A stretch of 64,000 nucleotides of DNA from Streptomyces sp. VRA16 Mangrove soil (GCF_017377775.1 NZ_JAFVLN010000027.1:28660-92659); one strand, 5' to 3'. Positions 18,216 to 27,671 are shown, counted from the first letter of the stretch. Made by a program: numbers and translations. The notes: generated by a model not told the origin, from the letters alone.

Positions 18216-19798
18216 CCCTTGCTCACCGCCGCCAGGATCTCCGGCAGCCGGTCCGCCGTGCGGGGAGCGGCGAGGTGGAGGCCGATGAGGGTGAGACCGG
18301 CGCCGTACGCCGCGCCGACGGGCAGGACGGTCCAGGCCCAGGCGTCCGCACCCGTCGCGTGCAGGGCGATCGTGAGGGCGATGACGGGCGCGCAGAGCAG
18401 CGCCGCGGCCACCATGCCGCCGAAGATGGAGATCCAGGCGAGCCCGGCCTGACCGGGGGCGACGTTCTTGTACCCCTCCTGCGGGATGGAGTACGGGAAG
18501 CGGGCCGAGGTCCAGGCGCCGGTGGCGAGCATCGCGCCGAGCAGGGCGAACGAGAGCCCGAGGGCCTCCGGGAGGTCGGGCCAGGCACCCAGCAGCGCCG
18601 TGGTCACCACCGTCACCAGGGTCGCGTACGGGAGGGTGATCAAAAGCAGCGCCAGCGCGCGGGCCCGGAGTTCGGTGTAGGCGTCGCGCGGGGTCGCGAT
18701 GGCCATCGCCACCATCCAGAACGCCGAGGTGTCCTGCCCGAACTGGTTGTACATCTGGATGCCGAGCATCCCGGCGGCGAAGCACGCGAAGTAGACGGAG
18801 CCGGTGCCCTGGAGGGCGTTGAAGACGGGCACGATCAGGCCGATCGCCAGGGAGGTCACCCAGGCGGCCTTGGTCTTCGGGTCGCGCCACACGTAGCGCA
18901 GGCTGCGTTCCATCACGGTGCCGGTGCGGCCGGTGGGCAGCAGGCGGCGGCCGGAGCCGGTGGTGCGGCCGCGGCGGGTGGGTTCCGCGGCCTGCAGGGT
19001 GGACCCGTCGGGGGCGGTCATCAGGCGGGTGAGCGCGCGCCGCCAGGCCAGCAGGAGGCCCGCCAACGCCACGGCGCAGAGCGCCAGTTGGGCGACCGCG
19101 ACGCCGTACGAGCCGTCGCCCGCCGCGTCCACCGCGCCGATCGCCGCCCCGGGCGGCACCCAGCGCAGTACGTCCGCCGCCGGGTCGAGCGCCTGCACCC
19201 CGCCCGCGCGGCCCAGCCGCTGCACGCCGAAGTTGACCAGCTGGGCGCCGATCGCGATGACGAGGCCGCTGAGGACGGCGAGGTCGCGGCCCCTGCGGCT
19301 GGTGAGCAGACGGATGTTGGCGGCGGCCACGGCGCGGGCCAGGGCGACGCAGATCAGCAGGGCGAGGGGGACGGCGAGCACGGCGGTCACCGCGCCCGCG
19401 GGCCCGCGCGCCGTCGCGTAGCCGGAGCCGCCGAGCAGGCAGAGCGTGAACACGGGTCCGATGCCGACGAGGGACGCGACGAGCAGTCCGCGCACCAGCG
19501 GATCGGGGTGCAGCGGCAGCATCGCGAGCCGGGTCGGGTCGAGGGTCTCGTCGCCGCTGGGGAAGAACAGCGGCAGCACGGCCCAGCCGAGTGCGAGCAG
19601 CGTGGTGAGCAGGATGCCGATCGTCGCGGCGTGCGCGGTGCCGTGCAGCAGGAGCAGGGCGAGCAGTTGCAGCGCCCCGATCAGCAGGACGACGACGAGG
19701 GAGGCGAGGTAGGCCGCGCGCCGTCCGCCGGACTGGCGCAGTCCGCCCCGCAGGAGGGCGAGCTTCAGGCGGACGAGGGTGCCCGTGAGGCCCGTCAT
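18212..19798 (-). CDS. ABC transporter permease
   Basis: 528 residues with about twelve hydrophobic segments, beginning near residue 30 (AAYLASLVVVLLIGALQLLA) and ending near 510. The N-terminal half and C-terminal half are separated by a cytoplasmic loop near 280-320 (EPTRRGRTTGSGRR). Such permeases pair with a single ATPase to form an exporter. ATG 19798 overlaps the ATPase stop by ATGA, so it is coupled; the frame open further upstream is a shadow of the ATPase gene. Substrate unknown. Confidence 0.88.
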   Translation of the reverse strand: MTGLTGTLVRLKLALLRGGLRQSGGRRAAYLASLVVVLLIGALQLLALLLLHGTAHAATIGILLTTLLALGWAVLPLFFPSGDETLDPTRLAMLPLHPDPLVRGLLVASLVGIGPVFTLCLLGGSGYATARGPAGAVTAVLAVPLALLICVALARAVAAANIRLLTSRRGRDLAVLSGLVIAIGAQLVNFGVQRLGRAGGVQALDPAADVLRWVPPGAAIGAVDAAGDGSYGVAVAQLALCAVALAGLLLAWRRALTRLMTAPDGSTLQAAEPTRRGRTTGSGRRLLPTGRTGTVMERSLRYVWRDPKTKAAWVTSLAIGLIVPVFNALQGTGSVYFACFAAGMLGIQMYNQFGQDTSAFWMVAMAIATPRDAYTELRARALALLLITLPYATLVTVVTTALLGAWPDLPEALGLSFALLGAMLATGAWTSARFPYSIPQEGYKNVAPGQAGLAWISIFGGMVAAALLCAPVIALTIALHATGADAWAWTVLPVGAAYGAGLTLIGLHLAAPRTADRLPEILAAVSKG

Positions 19799-20592
19799 GC
19801 GTCGGTCTCCGGCGCGGCGGCCGGGTTGCCGAGCCAGTCGAGCGCGCCCCCGGTGTCCCGCCCGTTCGCCCCCACCAGCGCCAGGAACGCCTCCTGGAGC
19901 GAGGCCGCGTCGCCGCGTACGTCCGTCAGGGGGCCCTGGGCCCGGATCCGGCCCGCCGCCATGACCGCGACCCAGTCGCACAGCGACTCGACGAGCTCCA
20001 TGACGTGGGAGGAGAAGACGACGGTGGCGCCCGAGCGGGTGTACCGCTCCAGGACACCGCGGATGGTCTGGGCCGACACCGGGTCGACGCCCTCGAACGG
20101 CTCGTCCAGGAAGAGGACTTCGGGATTGTGGAGGAGCGCCGCGGCGAGACCGATCTTCTTGCGCATGCCGGTCGAGTAGTCGACGACGAGTTTGTGCTGG
20201 GCGGAGGAGAGGTCCAGGACGTCCAGGAGCTGGCCCGCCCGCTTGTCGACCTCGGCGCCGGGCAGGCCCCGCAACCGCCCGGTGTAGGCGAGGAGTTCGC
20301 GTCCCGAGAGACGCTCGAACAGGCGCAGGCCCTCCGGCAGGACACCGATGCGGGCCTTGACCCGGGCCGGGTCGGCCCAGACGTCGTGGCCCGCGACGTG
20401 CACGGTGCCGCGGTCGGGGCGCAGCAGCCCGGTGACCATGGAGAGCGTGGTGGTCTTGCCCGCCCCGTTCGGGCCGACCAGGCCGATGAACTTGCCCGCG
20501 GGGAGCGTGAGTTCGATCCCGGCGACCGCGGTCTGCCGGCCGAACGACTTCCAGAGGTCGTGAACGCGTACGGCTGCGGTTTCCCTGGTCAT
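19795..20592 (-). CDS. ABC transporter ATP-binding protein
   Basis: 265 residues. Walker A is GPNGAGKT (40-47), the signature is YSTGMRKK (139-146) instead of LSGGQ, typical of CcmA/DrrA-like exporters, and Walker B is VLFLDEP (159-165) followed by FEGVD. The D-loop and switch His region (VVFSSHVMELVE) are present. It energises the permease encoded downstream with a 4-bp overlap. No solute-binding gene is near, which fits export. Antibiotic or lipid export is possible but not shown. Confidence 0.92.
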   Translation of the reverse strand: MTRETAAVRVHDLWKSFGRQTAVAGIELTLPAGKFIGLVGPNGAGKTTTLSMVTGLLRPDRGTVHVAGHDVWADPARVKARIGVLPEGLRLFERLSGRELLAYTGRLRGLPGAEVDKRAGQLLDVLDLSSAQHKLVVDYSTGMRKKIGLAAALLHNPEVLFLDEPFEGVDPVSAQTIRGVLERYTRSGATVVFSSHVMELVESLCDWVAVMAAGRIRAQGPLTDVRGDAASLQEAFLALVGANGRDTGGALDWLGNPAAAPETDA

Positions 20593-20671
20593 CCGGGCAC
20601 GATACGTCGGCCGTAGGGCGTCCGCGGGGAGGCGCTGCCCAGGGGGTCAGGAACCGGCCCCGGCGGCGTCC

Positions 20672-21364
20672 TCAGCGGCGTCCCTCGCGCCCGCACGCGT
20701 AGGCCAGCGGCGAGATGAGCTCCTCGGCGTCGGGCAGCCAGCGGTTCGCGGCGGTCGGGCGGCAGGCCCACTGGACGGCGCCCTGGCTGCCGAAGCGGGT
20801 CGGGGGCGCGGCGACGTACCCGCCCTCGCCGAGGGCGACCAGGTCGAGCGAGGCGGGCGGCCAGCCGAGCTTGCGGACGAGGTCGGGGACCTTGAGGGTG
20901 GCGCCGGGGAGCACGAAGAACTGCATGCGCCGGTCGGGGGTGCAGGTGACCGGGCCGAGCGTGAGCTCCATGCGCTCCATGCGGGCGAGCGCGAGGAACC
21001 CGGCGGTCTCGGGGACGTCGATGGCGTCGAAGGTGCGACCGGTGGGGAGGAGGATCGAGGACTTCGGCTGCTTCGACCACAGGCGGCGGGCGACGGTGGC
21101 GCTGCCGGTCGCCTGCGTGGCCCAGTCGGGGCGCGCGGGGTGTGCGCCGGGCCGCTCGCACTGGGGCTCGCCGCAGGAGCAGCGCTGGACGCCCTCGTCG
21201 AAGTCCAGCCAGGTACCGGGGAACACGTCCCAGTGCCGTTCTTCCGCATAGCGCACGGCCGTGTCCAGGAGGGATTCGCCGCGCTGTTGCGGGATCTGTC
21301 CGCTCGCGGTGACGGGGCTGACGGGTGACGTGACGTCCGAGGCGCCTGCGATGGTCTCTTCCAC
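20672..21364 (-). CDS. Stand-alone primase-polymerase-like protein, catalytic motifs degenerate
   Basis: 230 residues resembling the N-terminal domain of bifunctional DNA primase/polymerases (AEP fold): an amphipathic start (LLDTAVRYAEERHWDVFPG), a small cysteine cluster CSCGEPQC near 62-69, and TFDAIDVPETAG where the DxD motif should be. The expected second motif with a catalytic histidine is absent (CTPDRRMQFFVLPG). So polymerase activity is doubtful. Streptomycetes carry several such short proteins of unknown role. It is divergent from the NsdA-like regulator gene. Confidence 0.7.
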   Translation of the reverse strand: MEETIAGASDVTSPVSPVTASGQIPQQRGESLLDTAVRYAEERHWDVFPGTWLDFDEGVQRCSCGEPQCERPGAHPARPDWATQATGSATVARRLWSKQPKSSILLPTGRTFDAIDVPETAGFLALARMERMELTLGPVTCTPDRRMQFFVLPGATLKVPDLVRKLGWPPASLDLVALGEGGYVAAPPTRFGSQGAVQWACRPTAANRWLPDAEELISPLAYACGREGRR

Positions 21365-21638
21365 GCAGTTCTCAACTCCCGCCCCTCTCTGGGGTTACGG
21401 GCGCACGCGAGGGCGGAGAGGGAGCATCGCTCCTGTACGTGGGGCGCATGGGTGCATGGACGGGGGCGCGCAGGGGCGGCGGCAGCGGGGTTCGGGTAGC
21501 CAGGGACCAGAAGAACTGGGCGAGGGGGAGAACGCCTGAGAGGGTTATGTATTTCCTACCCGTTTGTGGCGCATCTTCCGTTTGTCTGCCGGGCATTGAT
21601 CCACCGACCACGATCCTGGCCACAGCAGGGGGTACGTC

Positions 21639-23030
21639 ATGGCCGCACGGCCTCTCGTAGCGCGACAGCCCAACGAACGGCTGCAGTCGCTGATCCAGGA
21701 AGCGGGCTGCTCGAACGCGGGCCTGGCCCGCAGGGTCAACATGTGCGGCGCGGAGCACGGGCTCGATCTGCGCTACGACAAGACATCCGTGGCCCGCTGG
21801 CTGCGCGGGCAGCAGCCGCGCGGCCGGGCGCCGGGCATCATCGCCGAGGCGCTGGGCCGCAAGCTGGGCCGGACCGTCACGATCGACGAGATCGGGATGG
21901 CGAACGGCAAGAACCTCGCGTCCGGCGTCGGCCTGCAGTTCTCGCCGACCGTGCTCGGCGCCATCGAGCAGGTCTGCGAGCTGTGGCGCAGCGACGTGGG
22001 GCGCAGGGACTTCCTGTCCGGGTCCTCGGTCGCGTCGTCCGCGCTCGTCGAGCCGAGCCGGGACTGGCTGATCTCCGTGCCGGACTCGCAGGTGGCGCGG
22101 TCGGCCGGGCCGCGGGTCGGCCCGTCCGACGTGGCGGCGGTGCGCGCGATGACGCAGGCGCTGACCGATCTCGACCACCAGTACGGCAGCGGGCACGTCC
22201 GCCCCGTGGTGGTGCACTACCTGAACAGCGTGGTGAGCGGGCTGCTCGCGGGCTCGTACCGGGAGGCGGTCGGGCGTGAACTGTTCGCCGCCGTCGCGCG
22301 GTTGACGGAGCTCGCCGGGTACATGGCCGTCGACACCGGACAGCCGGGCCTCGCCCAGCGCTACTACATCCAGGCACTCAGGCTTGCCCAGGCGGCGGGG
22401 GACCGCGGTTACGGCGGGTACGTACTGGCCGCGTCCATGAGCCACTTGGCGGCGCAGCTGGGCAACCCGCGCGAGATCGCCCAGCTCGCCCGCGCGGCTC
22501 AGGAGGGGGCGCGCGGACGCGTGACGCCGCGTGCGGAGGCGATGTTCCACGCCGCCGAAGCGCGCGGCCACGCACTCCTCGGGGACGCCAGGTCCGCACA
22601 GACCGCGTCGGGCCGGGCCGTCGCGGCGATGGAACTGGCCGAGGGGCGCACGGAGTCGGGCGACGACCCGGCCTGGATCGCCCACTTCGACCACGCCTAT
22701 CTCGCCGACGAACTCGCCCACTGCCACCGGGATCTGGGGCAGGCGCGGGACGCGGCGCGGTGCGCGCAGGAGTCGTTGGACGGGCATCCCGAGTCGCGGG
22801 CCAGGCGGCGCGCGATCGGTCTCGTGCTCCTCGCCACCGCTCATGTGCAACAGCGCGAGGTGGAACAGGCCTGCCACACGGGACTTCGGGCCGTCGAACT
22901 GCTCGGCACGCTGCGTTCGAACCGGGGCGCGGAGTACCTGGAGGACTTCAGGGAACGGCTCGAACCGTTCCGCGAGGAGGCCGTGGTGCGGGAGTTCGGG
23001 GCGCGGGTGGAGCTGCAGGCCGCCGCGTAG
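21639..23030 (+). CDS. NsdA/NsdB-like regulator with TPR-type repeats
   Basis: 463 residues. N-terminal HTH-like segment (about 12-60: RLQSLIQEAGCSNAGLARRVNM, then TSVARWLRGQQPRGR) followed by a long alpha-helical TPR-like domain (about 150-440, e.g. LAQRYYIQALRLAQAAGD). This layout is that of the Streptomyces NsdA group, known as negative regulators of sporulation and antibiotic production; whether this paralogue acts likewise is unknown. ATG 21639 follows GGGGG. It is divergent from the primase-like gene over a 274-bp gap with an AT-rich stretch at 21541-21560. Confidence 0.8.
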   Translation: MAARPLVARQPNERLQSLIQEAGCSNAGLARRVNMCGAEHGLDLRYDKTSVARWLRGQQPRGRAPGIIAEALGRKLGRTVTIDEIGMANGKNLASGVGLQFSPTVLGAIEQVCELWRSDVGRRDFLSGSSVASSALVEPSRDWLISVPDSQVARSAGPRVGPSDVAAVRAMTQALTDLDHQYGSGHVRPVVVHYLNSVVSGLLAGSYREAVGRELFAAVARLTELAGYMAVDTGQPGLAQRYYIQALRLAQAAGDRGYGGYVLAASMSHLAAQLGNPREIAQLARAAQEGARGRVTPRAEAMFHAAEARGHALLGDARSAQTASGRAVAAMELAEGRTESGDDPAWIAHFDHAYLADELAHCHRDLGQARDAARCAQESLDGHPESRARRRAIGLVLLATAHVQQREVEQACHTGLRAVELLGTLRSNRGAEYLEDFRERLEPFREEAVVREFGARVELQAAA

Positions 23031-23191
23031 CACCGGGGTCGGTAACAGCGTCGCCGGGGCCGGTTTTGTTACTCCCGTCACGGGGGAGGCTCTCGGGATT
23101 TGAGGTGCGTAGCACGGGCGTACGAGGACCCGGTAGCGTGAGCCGACGATTCCGTAATCCGTTATGGCCCCCATCCGTAGTAGGAGTCTCG

Positions 23192-24712
23192 GTGACGCAG
23201 CAGAGCGGACAGAGCGGGCAGGGCGAAGGTCCGCACCTTCCGCAGGCCCGGCAGGCACACGAAGGTGTCGTGCTGCCTGCCGACGGCGGTGAGCCCCTGT
23301 TGCCGGGCGCGTACGGCGACCGGATACCGCAGCCCGGACCCGCCGGCGCCACCCCGTGGGGGCAGCCGTGGGGTCCCGAGTCCCAGCAGGCGCAGGCCGC
23401 CCAGCCGATGCCGACCTACGAGTGGGGCGAGCCGCAGCAGCCCTCCGGCGCACTGCCGCCGCAGGCCCCTGCGCAGGCGCTGCCGCAGCAGCACGCGCCG
23501 GCCGGGCCGATGCCGCAGGCCGCCCCGCAGGGCGCGTACGACGCCGACGCGACGCAGTACATCGCGCCGCAGCCCGCCGGTGCCGCCGATGCCACGCAGT
23601 ACATGCCGCCCGCCGGTGCGGCCGACGCCACGCAGTACATGCCGCCGCAGACCGGCGCGGCCCCGCTGCCGCCGGAGACGCCCGCCGAGTCCACCCAGTT
23701 CCTGGGCCGCGCCCTGCAGCAGCCGATGCCGCAGCAGCCGATGCCGGGCGCGCTGCCCGACGCGGTGCCGGGCGGACCGGCCGGCGCGGACAGCGAGGCC
23801 ACCCAGTACATCCCGCCGGTGCCCGGCCAGCCGCAGGCCGCGCCCTACGGCATCCGCCCCGGGGCACCGGGCGACCGGCAGCCGCCGGCCGAGTTCGACG
23901 CGCTGTTCCGTACGGAGCCGGAGGGCGCGGCCGCGTCGACGCAGCAGATGCCGCGCTTCGACCCGCACACGCAGAACCCGCACGCCCAGAACCCGCAGAA
24001 CCCGCAGAACGCGCACGTGCCGCCGGTGCAGCCGCAGGGCTACGAGCCCGAGCCGGTCGCCCGCGGCAAGGGCCGCGCCGGTACGGGTTCTCGGGGTCCG
24101 CTGATCGCGGCCGTCGGCGTGGGCATCCTCGTCCTCGGCATCGGCGCGGGCGCGCTGCTCGGCGGCGGTGACGACGACAAGAAGTCGGACACCACCACGA
24201 CGGTCTCGGACTCCTCGTCCGCGCCCAGCGAGTCGGCCTCGCCGTCCGCCGACCCGGCCAAGGAGCAGGCCGTCGCCCTCGACAAGCTGCTCGCCGAGTC
24301 CAACAACAGCCGCTCCGCCGTCGTACGGTCCGTCGCGAACATCGGCGCCTGCAAGGAGCTGCCCGCCGCCGCGAAGGACCTGCGGGACGCCGCGACGCAG
24401 CGCAACGACCTCGTGACGCAGCTCAGCGCCCTGGCCGTGGACAAGCTGCCCGACCACGCGCAGCTCACCGACGCGCTGACCCGCGCCTGGAAGGCGTCCG
24501 CCTCGGCGGACAGCCACTACGCGGCGTGGGCCGACCAGGTCGGGGGCAACGGCAAGCTCTGCCACAAGGGGCACGCCAGGTCGACGCCGCAGCGCAGGGC
24601 CGGCGACACGGCCAGTGGTACGGCCTCGCAGCAGAAGGCCCGCGCCTCCAAGCTGTGGAACGGGATCGCGTCCCAGTACGGCCTGACGCAGCGCTCGGCC
24701 GTCCAGCTGTAG
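23192..24712 (+). CDS. Proline/glutamine-rich single-pass membrane protein with DATQY repeats
   Basis: 506 residues. The first 290 are disordered and Pro/Gln/Ala-rich, with recurring ATQY/STQ motifs (DATQYIAP, DATQYMPP twice, ESTQFLG, EATQYIPP, ASTQQMP). One membrane helix follows near 305-330 (LIAAVGVGILVLGIGAGALLGG), then a Thr/Ser linker and a helical extracytoplasmic domain of about 150 residues. N-terminus in the cytoplasm is expected. The repeated Thr-Gln motifs look like phosphorylation or FHA-docking sites. Start GTG 23192 has AGGAG five bases upstream; the frame continues upstream only as shadow. Function unknown. Confidence 0.8.
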   Translation: MTQQSGQSGQGEGPHLPQARQAHEGVVLPADGGEPLLPGAYGDRIPQPGPAGATPWGQPWGPESQQAQAAQPMPTYEWGEPQQPSGALPPQAPAQALPQQHAPAGPMPQAAPQGAYDADATQYIAPQPAGAADATQYMPPAGAADATQYMPPQTGAAPLPPETPAESTQFLGRALQQPMPQQPMPGALPDAVPGGPAGADSEATQYIPPVPGQPQAAPYGIRPGAPGDRQPPAEFDALFRTEPEGAAASTQQMPRFDPHTQNPHAQNPQNPQNAHVPPVQPQGYEPEPVARGKGRAGTGSRGPLIAAVGVGILVLGIGAGALLGGGDDDKKSDTTTTVSDSSSAPSESASPSADPAKEQAVALDKLLAESNNSRSAVVRSVANIGACKELPAAAKDLRDAATQRNDLVTQLSALAVDKLPDHAQLTDALTRAWKASASADSHYAAWADQVGGNGKLCHKGHARSTPQRRAGDTASGTASQQKARASKLWNGIASQYGLTQRSAVQL

Positions 24713-24760
24713 CCGCCGCGGCGTCCGCGTGTCCGGCGCGGCCGGCGGCCGTGGCGTGGC

Positions 24761-26056
24761 TCAGGAAGCCTTCGCCAGGGTCGCCGTCACGTCCACCAGG
24801 GACTTGTGGGTCGCGACGAGCCGGCCGTCGCGCACCTTCTGGAACGTGACCCGCGCGTTGACCAGGCGCGGATAGCCGCCCGCGTCGGACATGTGGGCGT
24901 AGTCCCAGCGCAGCGACGGCGTCAGCCCGCCCGTGGTGACCTTCAGGCCCTTGTCGAGGGTCCGGCGGACGCTGTCCGCGGTCACCGCGCCGTCGCCGAT
25001 CGCCTCGACGACCTGCTTCAGGACGCTGTACGCGATCCAGGTGGTCTGCACGCCCGCGTCCGCCGGGTCGATCCGGTTGTCGCCGAAGGCCTGCTCGTTG
25101 ATCGCCTTCTTCATCGGGGCCCAGCGGGCGTCGCTCGACGCCGGGTACCAGCCGGTGACGTACGCCCCTTCGTACGGGCTCCGGGCGCCGCCGGAGCGGT
25201 CGACGACGGACTGGTCGACGCTGCCGAGCACGCTGGCCGTGCGCACCCCGGGATAGTCCTCGCGCAGCCGCCGGAACGAGTCGAAGAACGTGTCCGTGCG
25301 CTCCCCGAGCGCGGCCGCCACACAGCCCGTGCCCTGCGGGGCCGCGCTCGCGGTGCGCAGCGCCTCGACGGCCTGGGTGTTGTAGTCGGTGGCGTCGTCG
25401 GTGGTGCGCAGATCGGTGGCGGCGGCGCGATGGCGCAGGGCGAGGCCGGTGTTCATCAGGGAGATCAGTTCGTCGCCCGCGACCGTGTCGGGGCGGACCA
25501 GGACCGTGCGCGCGCAGTCCGCGGCGAGCTGCTGCCCGGTGCCGGCGAGCAGAGCGGCCTCGCCGCCGTTGACCGGGTAGGACAGCGGGCTGGTGAACTC
25601 CGCGTCGGAGACCCCGTAGCCGCCGATGTAGGGGATGCCGGCCGATTCCAGGGGCGGCATGAACGCGCGCCCGTACTGGCTGTAGGAGCCGACGACGGCG
25701 ACCGCTTTCTGGTCGACGGCCCGGCCCGCGCACTTCGCGGCGCCCACGCTGTCGTTGTGGTCGTTGCAGGTGAGGACCCGCAGCCGGTGGCCGTTGAGGC
25801 CGCCGTGGGCGTTGACCCAGCGCGCGTACGCCTCGGCCATGGCCGGCATGCCCGGTTGGTTCGTCGCCCCGGTCTTCTCGGGGGCCCAGGTCATCACGGT
25901 GATCGGCTGATCCCTGGAGCCCCCCGTGGCTCCAGGGATCAGCCCGCAGCCGGCGACCAGAGTCGTGCCAGCGACGAGGGTGGTGAGTTTGGTGAGCTTC
26001 TGGAGCCGGGTGGGCTTCGTGGTGGTGTGGTGGCGCCTGCCGCCGGTGCCGGTCAT
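24761..26056 (-). CDS. Branched-chain amino-acid-type substrate-binding lipoprotein
   Basis: 431 residues, type I periplasmic-binding fold (LivJ-like). The signal peptide TKLTTLVAGTTLVAGC ends in a lipobox with Cys37. The binding domain has VMTWAPEKTGATN, AVAVVGSYSQYGRAFMPPLE and PYIGGYGVSDAEF. No LivH/M/G/F permease or ATPase is adjacent, so it is an orphan receptor or shares a transporter encoded elsewhere. ATG 26056 is preferred; the open frame reaching to 26869 is a shadow. A perfect hairpin lies in the codons just after the lipobox (separate entry). Confidence 0.87.
   Translation of the reverse strand: MTGTGGRRHHTTTKPTRLQKLTKLTTLVAGTTLVAGCGLIPGATGGSRDQPITVMTWAPEKTGATNQPGMPAMAEAYARWVNAHGGLNGHRLRVLTCNDHNDSVGAAKCAGRAVDQKAVAVVGSYSQYGRAFMPPLESAGIPYIGGYGVSDAEFTSPLSYPVNGGEAALLAGTGQQLAADCARTVLVRPDTVAGDELISLMNTGLALRHRAAATDLRTTDDATDYNTQAVEALRTASAAPQGTGCVAAALGERTDTFFDSFRRLREDYPGVRTASVLGSVDQSVVDRSGGARSPYEGAYVTGWYPASSDARWAPMKKAINEQAFGDNRIDPADAGVQTTWIAYSVLKQVVEAIGDGAVTADSVRRTLDKGLKVTTGGLTPSLRWDYAHMSDAGGYPRLVNARVTFQKVRDGRLVATHKSLVDVTATLAKAS
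25905..25944. repeat. 17-bp perfect inverted repeat inside the lipoprotein gene
   Basis: GGCTGATCCCTGGAGCC and its exact complement enclose CCCCGT. In the mRNA this is a very stable hairpin about 110-150 nt after the start codon, encoding the linker just after the lipobox cysteine. Confidence 0.85.
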
Positions 26057-26173
26057 GGCCCTGCACGATTCCGCCGCATCCCTAACCCCGGAGTGATCAC
26101 CGGTCAACGTACGGTGACGCGCAGGTGAATTACGGGGGCCGGTCGGCGCGCCCGGGCGCGGCACGTACGATCG

Positions 26174-26674
26174 ATGACCGTGCAAAGCTCGGAGAAGTCT
26201 TCCCGCCGCGGCCGTCGCTCCACGAGGATGGGCGGCATGCCACTCAATGACATGCCGTGGTGGCGCTGGCGCAGCAATGTGCGCTCCGCGCTGCACATGC
26301 TCTCCGACCCGTCGTTCCAGCGGGACGTCTGGCTGGCCGGCGTGGACGGGTACGGGGACGTGACCGACGCCGTGTACCGGCTCGTCGAGGACACCTGGCT
26401 CGACAACTGGTCCGCCGAGAAGTACGTCGGGACGATCTTCCGGGACTCGCAGGAGGCGGTGCTCGTCGACGGCGCGGTGCTCCGGGTGCTGCGGATCATG
26501 CACCAGGTCGGGCCCGACGCCCCCGTCTCCGTCTATCTGGAGCACGAGGGGTGGCCGGAGGCGGTGCGGGCGGCGCGGGACGCGCATGTGAGGCTCGCCA
26601 CGAGCGACGGTGAGGACCCCGAGGTCGCGCCCCGGACCCTGGAAGTGCTGCGGATCATGACGCGGGCGGCTTAG
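26174..26674 (+). CDS. Hypothetical protein
   Basis: 166 residues, not recognised. After a basic N-terminus (SSRRGRRSTR) the conserved-looking part begins PLNDMPWWRWRSNVRSALHMLS and is helical and soluble (LEDTWLDNW region near 75). The first 21 residues may not be translated: ATG 26237 also has a purine-rich GAGG 12 bases upstream. It is divergent from the lipoprotein gene and runs in the same direction as purU. Confidence 0.65.
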   Translation: MTVQSSEKSSRRGRRSTRMGGMPLNDMPWWRWRSNVRSALHMLSDPSFQRDVWLAGVDGYGDVTDAVYRLVEDTWLDNWSAEKYVGTIFRDSQEAVLVDGAVLRVLRIMHQVGPDAPVSVYLEHEGWPEAVRAARDAHVRLATSDGEDPEVAPRTLEVLRIMTRAA

Positions 26675-26795
26675 CGGGCGTTGCCGAGTGCGGGCCTGTG
26701 GTCCGTTCTCGCACCGTTCCCGGTGGTCCCGGCCGCGTTGTCCGAACCCCGGGACGGACGGTTCCCGTCGCCCCCGGTGTGCGAACCTTGCCCCT

Positions 26796-27671
26796 ATGAA
26801 CGCGCAGTCCGCATCCTCCGGCCCCGAGCAGTACGTCCTCACGCTGTCCTGCCCCGACAAGCAGGGCATCGTGCACGCCGTGTCGAGCTACCTCTTCATG
26901 ACCGGCTGCAACATCGAGGACAGTCAGCAGTTCGGCGACCACGACACGGGTCTGTTCTTCATGCGTGTCCACTTCAGCGCGGACGCTCCCGTCACGGCGG
27001 AGAAGCTGCGGGCCAGCTTCGCCGCGATCGGTGACTCGTTCCACATGGACTGGCAGATCCACCGGGCCTGCGACCGTATGAAGGTCGTGCTCATGGTCAG
27101 CAAGTTCGGTCACTGCCTCAACGATCTGCTGTTCCGGGCCCGGATCGGCGCGCTGCCCGTCGACATCGCGGCGGTCGTCTCCAACCACACGGACTTCGCG
27201 GAGCTCGTCGCCTCGTACGACGTTCCCTTCCGCCACATTCCGGTGACGAAGGAGACCAAGGCCGACGCCGAGGCGCAGCTCCTTGAACTGGTGCGGGCCG
27301 AGGGCGTGGAGCTCGTCGTGCTCGCCCGGTACATGCAGGTCCTCTCGGACGACCTGTGCAAGCAGCTCAGCGGGCGGATCATCAACATCCACCACTCGTT
27401 CCTGCCGAGCTTCAAGGGCGCGAAGCCGTACCACCAGGCGCATGCGCGCGGTGTGAAGCTGATCGGGGCCACGGCGCACTATGTGACCGCGGATCTCGAC
27501 GAGGGGCCGATCATCGAGCAGGAGGTCGAGCGGGTGGGGCATGACGTCACCCCCGATCAGCTGGTCGCGATCGGCCGTGACGTGGAGTGCCAGGCGCTGG
27601 CGCGGGCCGTCAAGTGGCATGCGGAGCGGCGTATTTTGCTGAACGGGCGGCGGACCGTGGTGTTCGCGTAG
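26796..27671 (+). CDS. purU: Formyltetrahydrofolate deformylase
   Basis: A 291-residue enzyme hydrolysing 10-formyl-THF to THF and formate, balancing one-carbon units for purine synthesis. An N-terminal ACT domain (about 13-90, LTLSCPDKQGIVHAVSSYLF) precedes the formyltransferase-like domain with catalytic IINIHHSFLPSFKGAKPYHQA near 200-220 and THYVTADLDEGPIIEQE-like active-site Asp. ATG 26796 lacks an RBS (CTTGCCCCT precedes), so a leaderless transcript is possible. Family match is clear and length is normal. Confidence 0.95.
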   Translation: MNAQSASSGPEQYVLTLSCPDKQGIVHAVSSYLFMTGCNIEDSQQFGDHDTGLFFMRVHFSADAPVTAEKLRASFAAIGDSFHMDWQIHRACDRMKVVLMVSKFGHCLNDLLFRARIGALPVDIAAVVSNHTDFAELVASYDVPFRHIPVTKETKADAEAQLLELVRAEGVELVVLARYMQVLSDDLCKQLSGRIINIHHSFLPSFKGAKPYHQAHARGVKLIGATAHYVTADLDEGPIIEQEVERVGHDVTPDQLVAIGRDVECQALARAVKWHAERRILLNGRRTVVFA

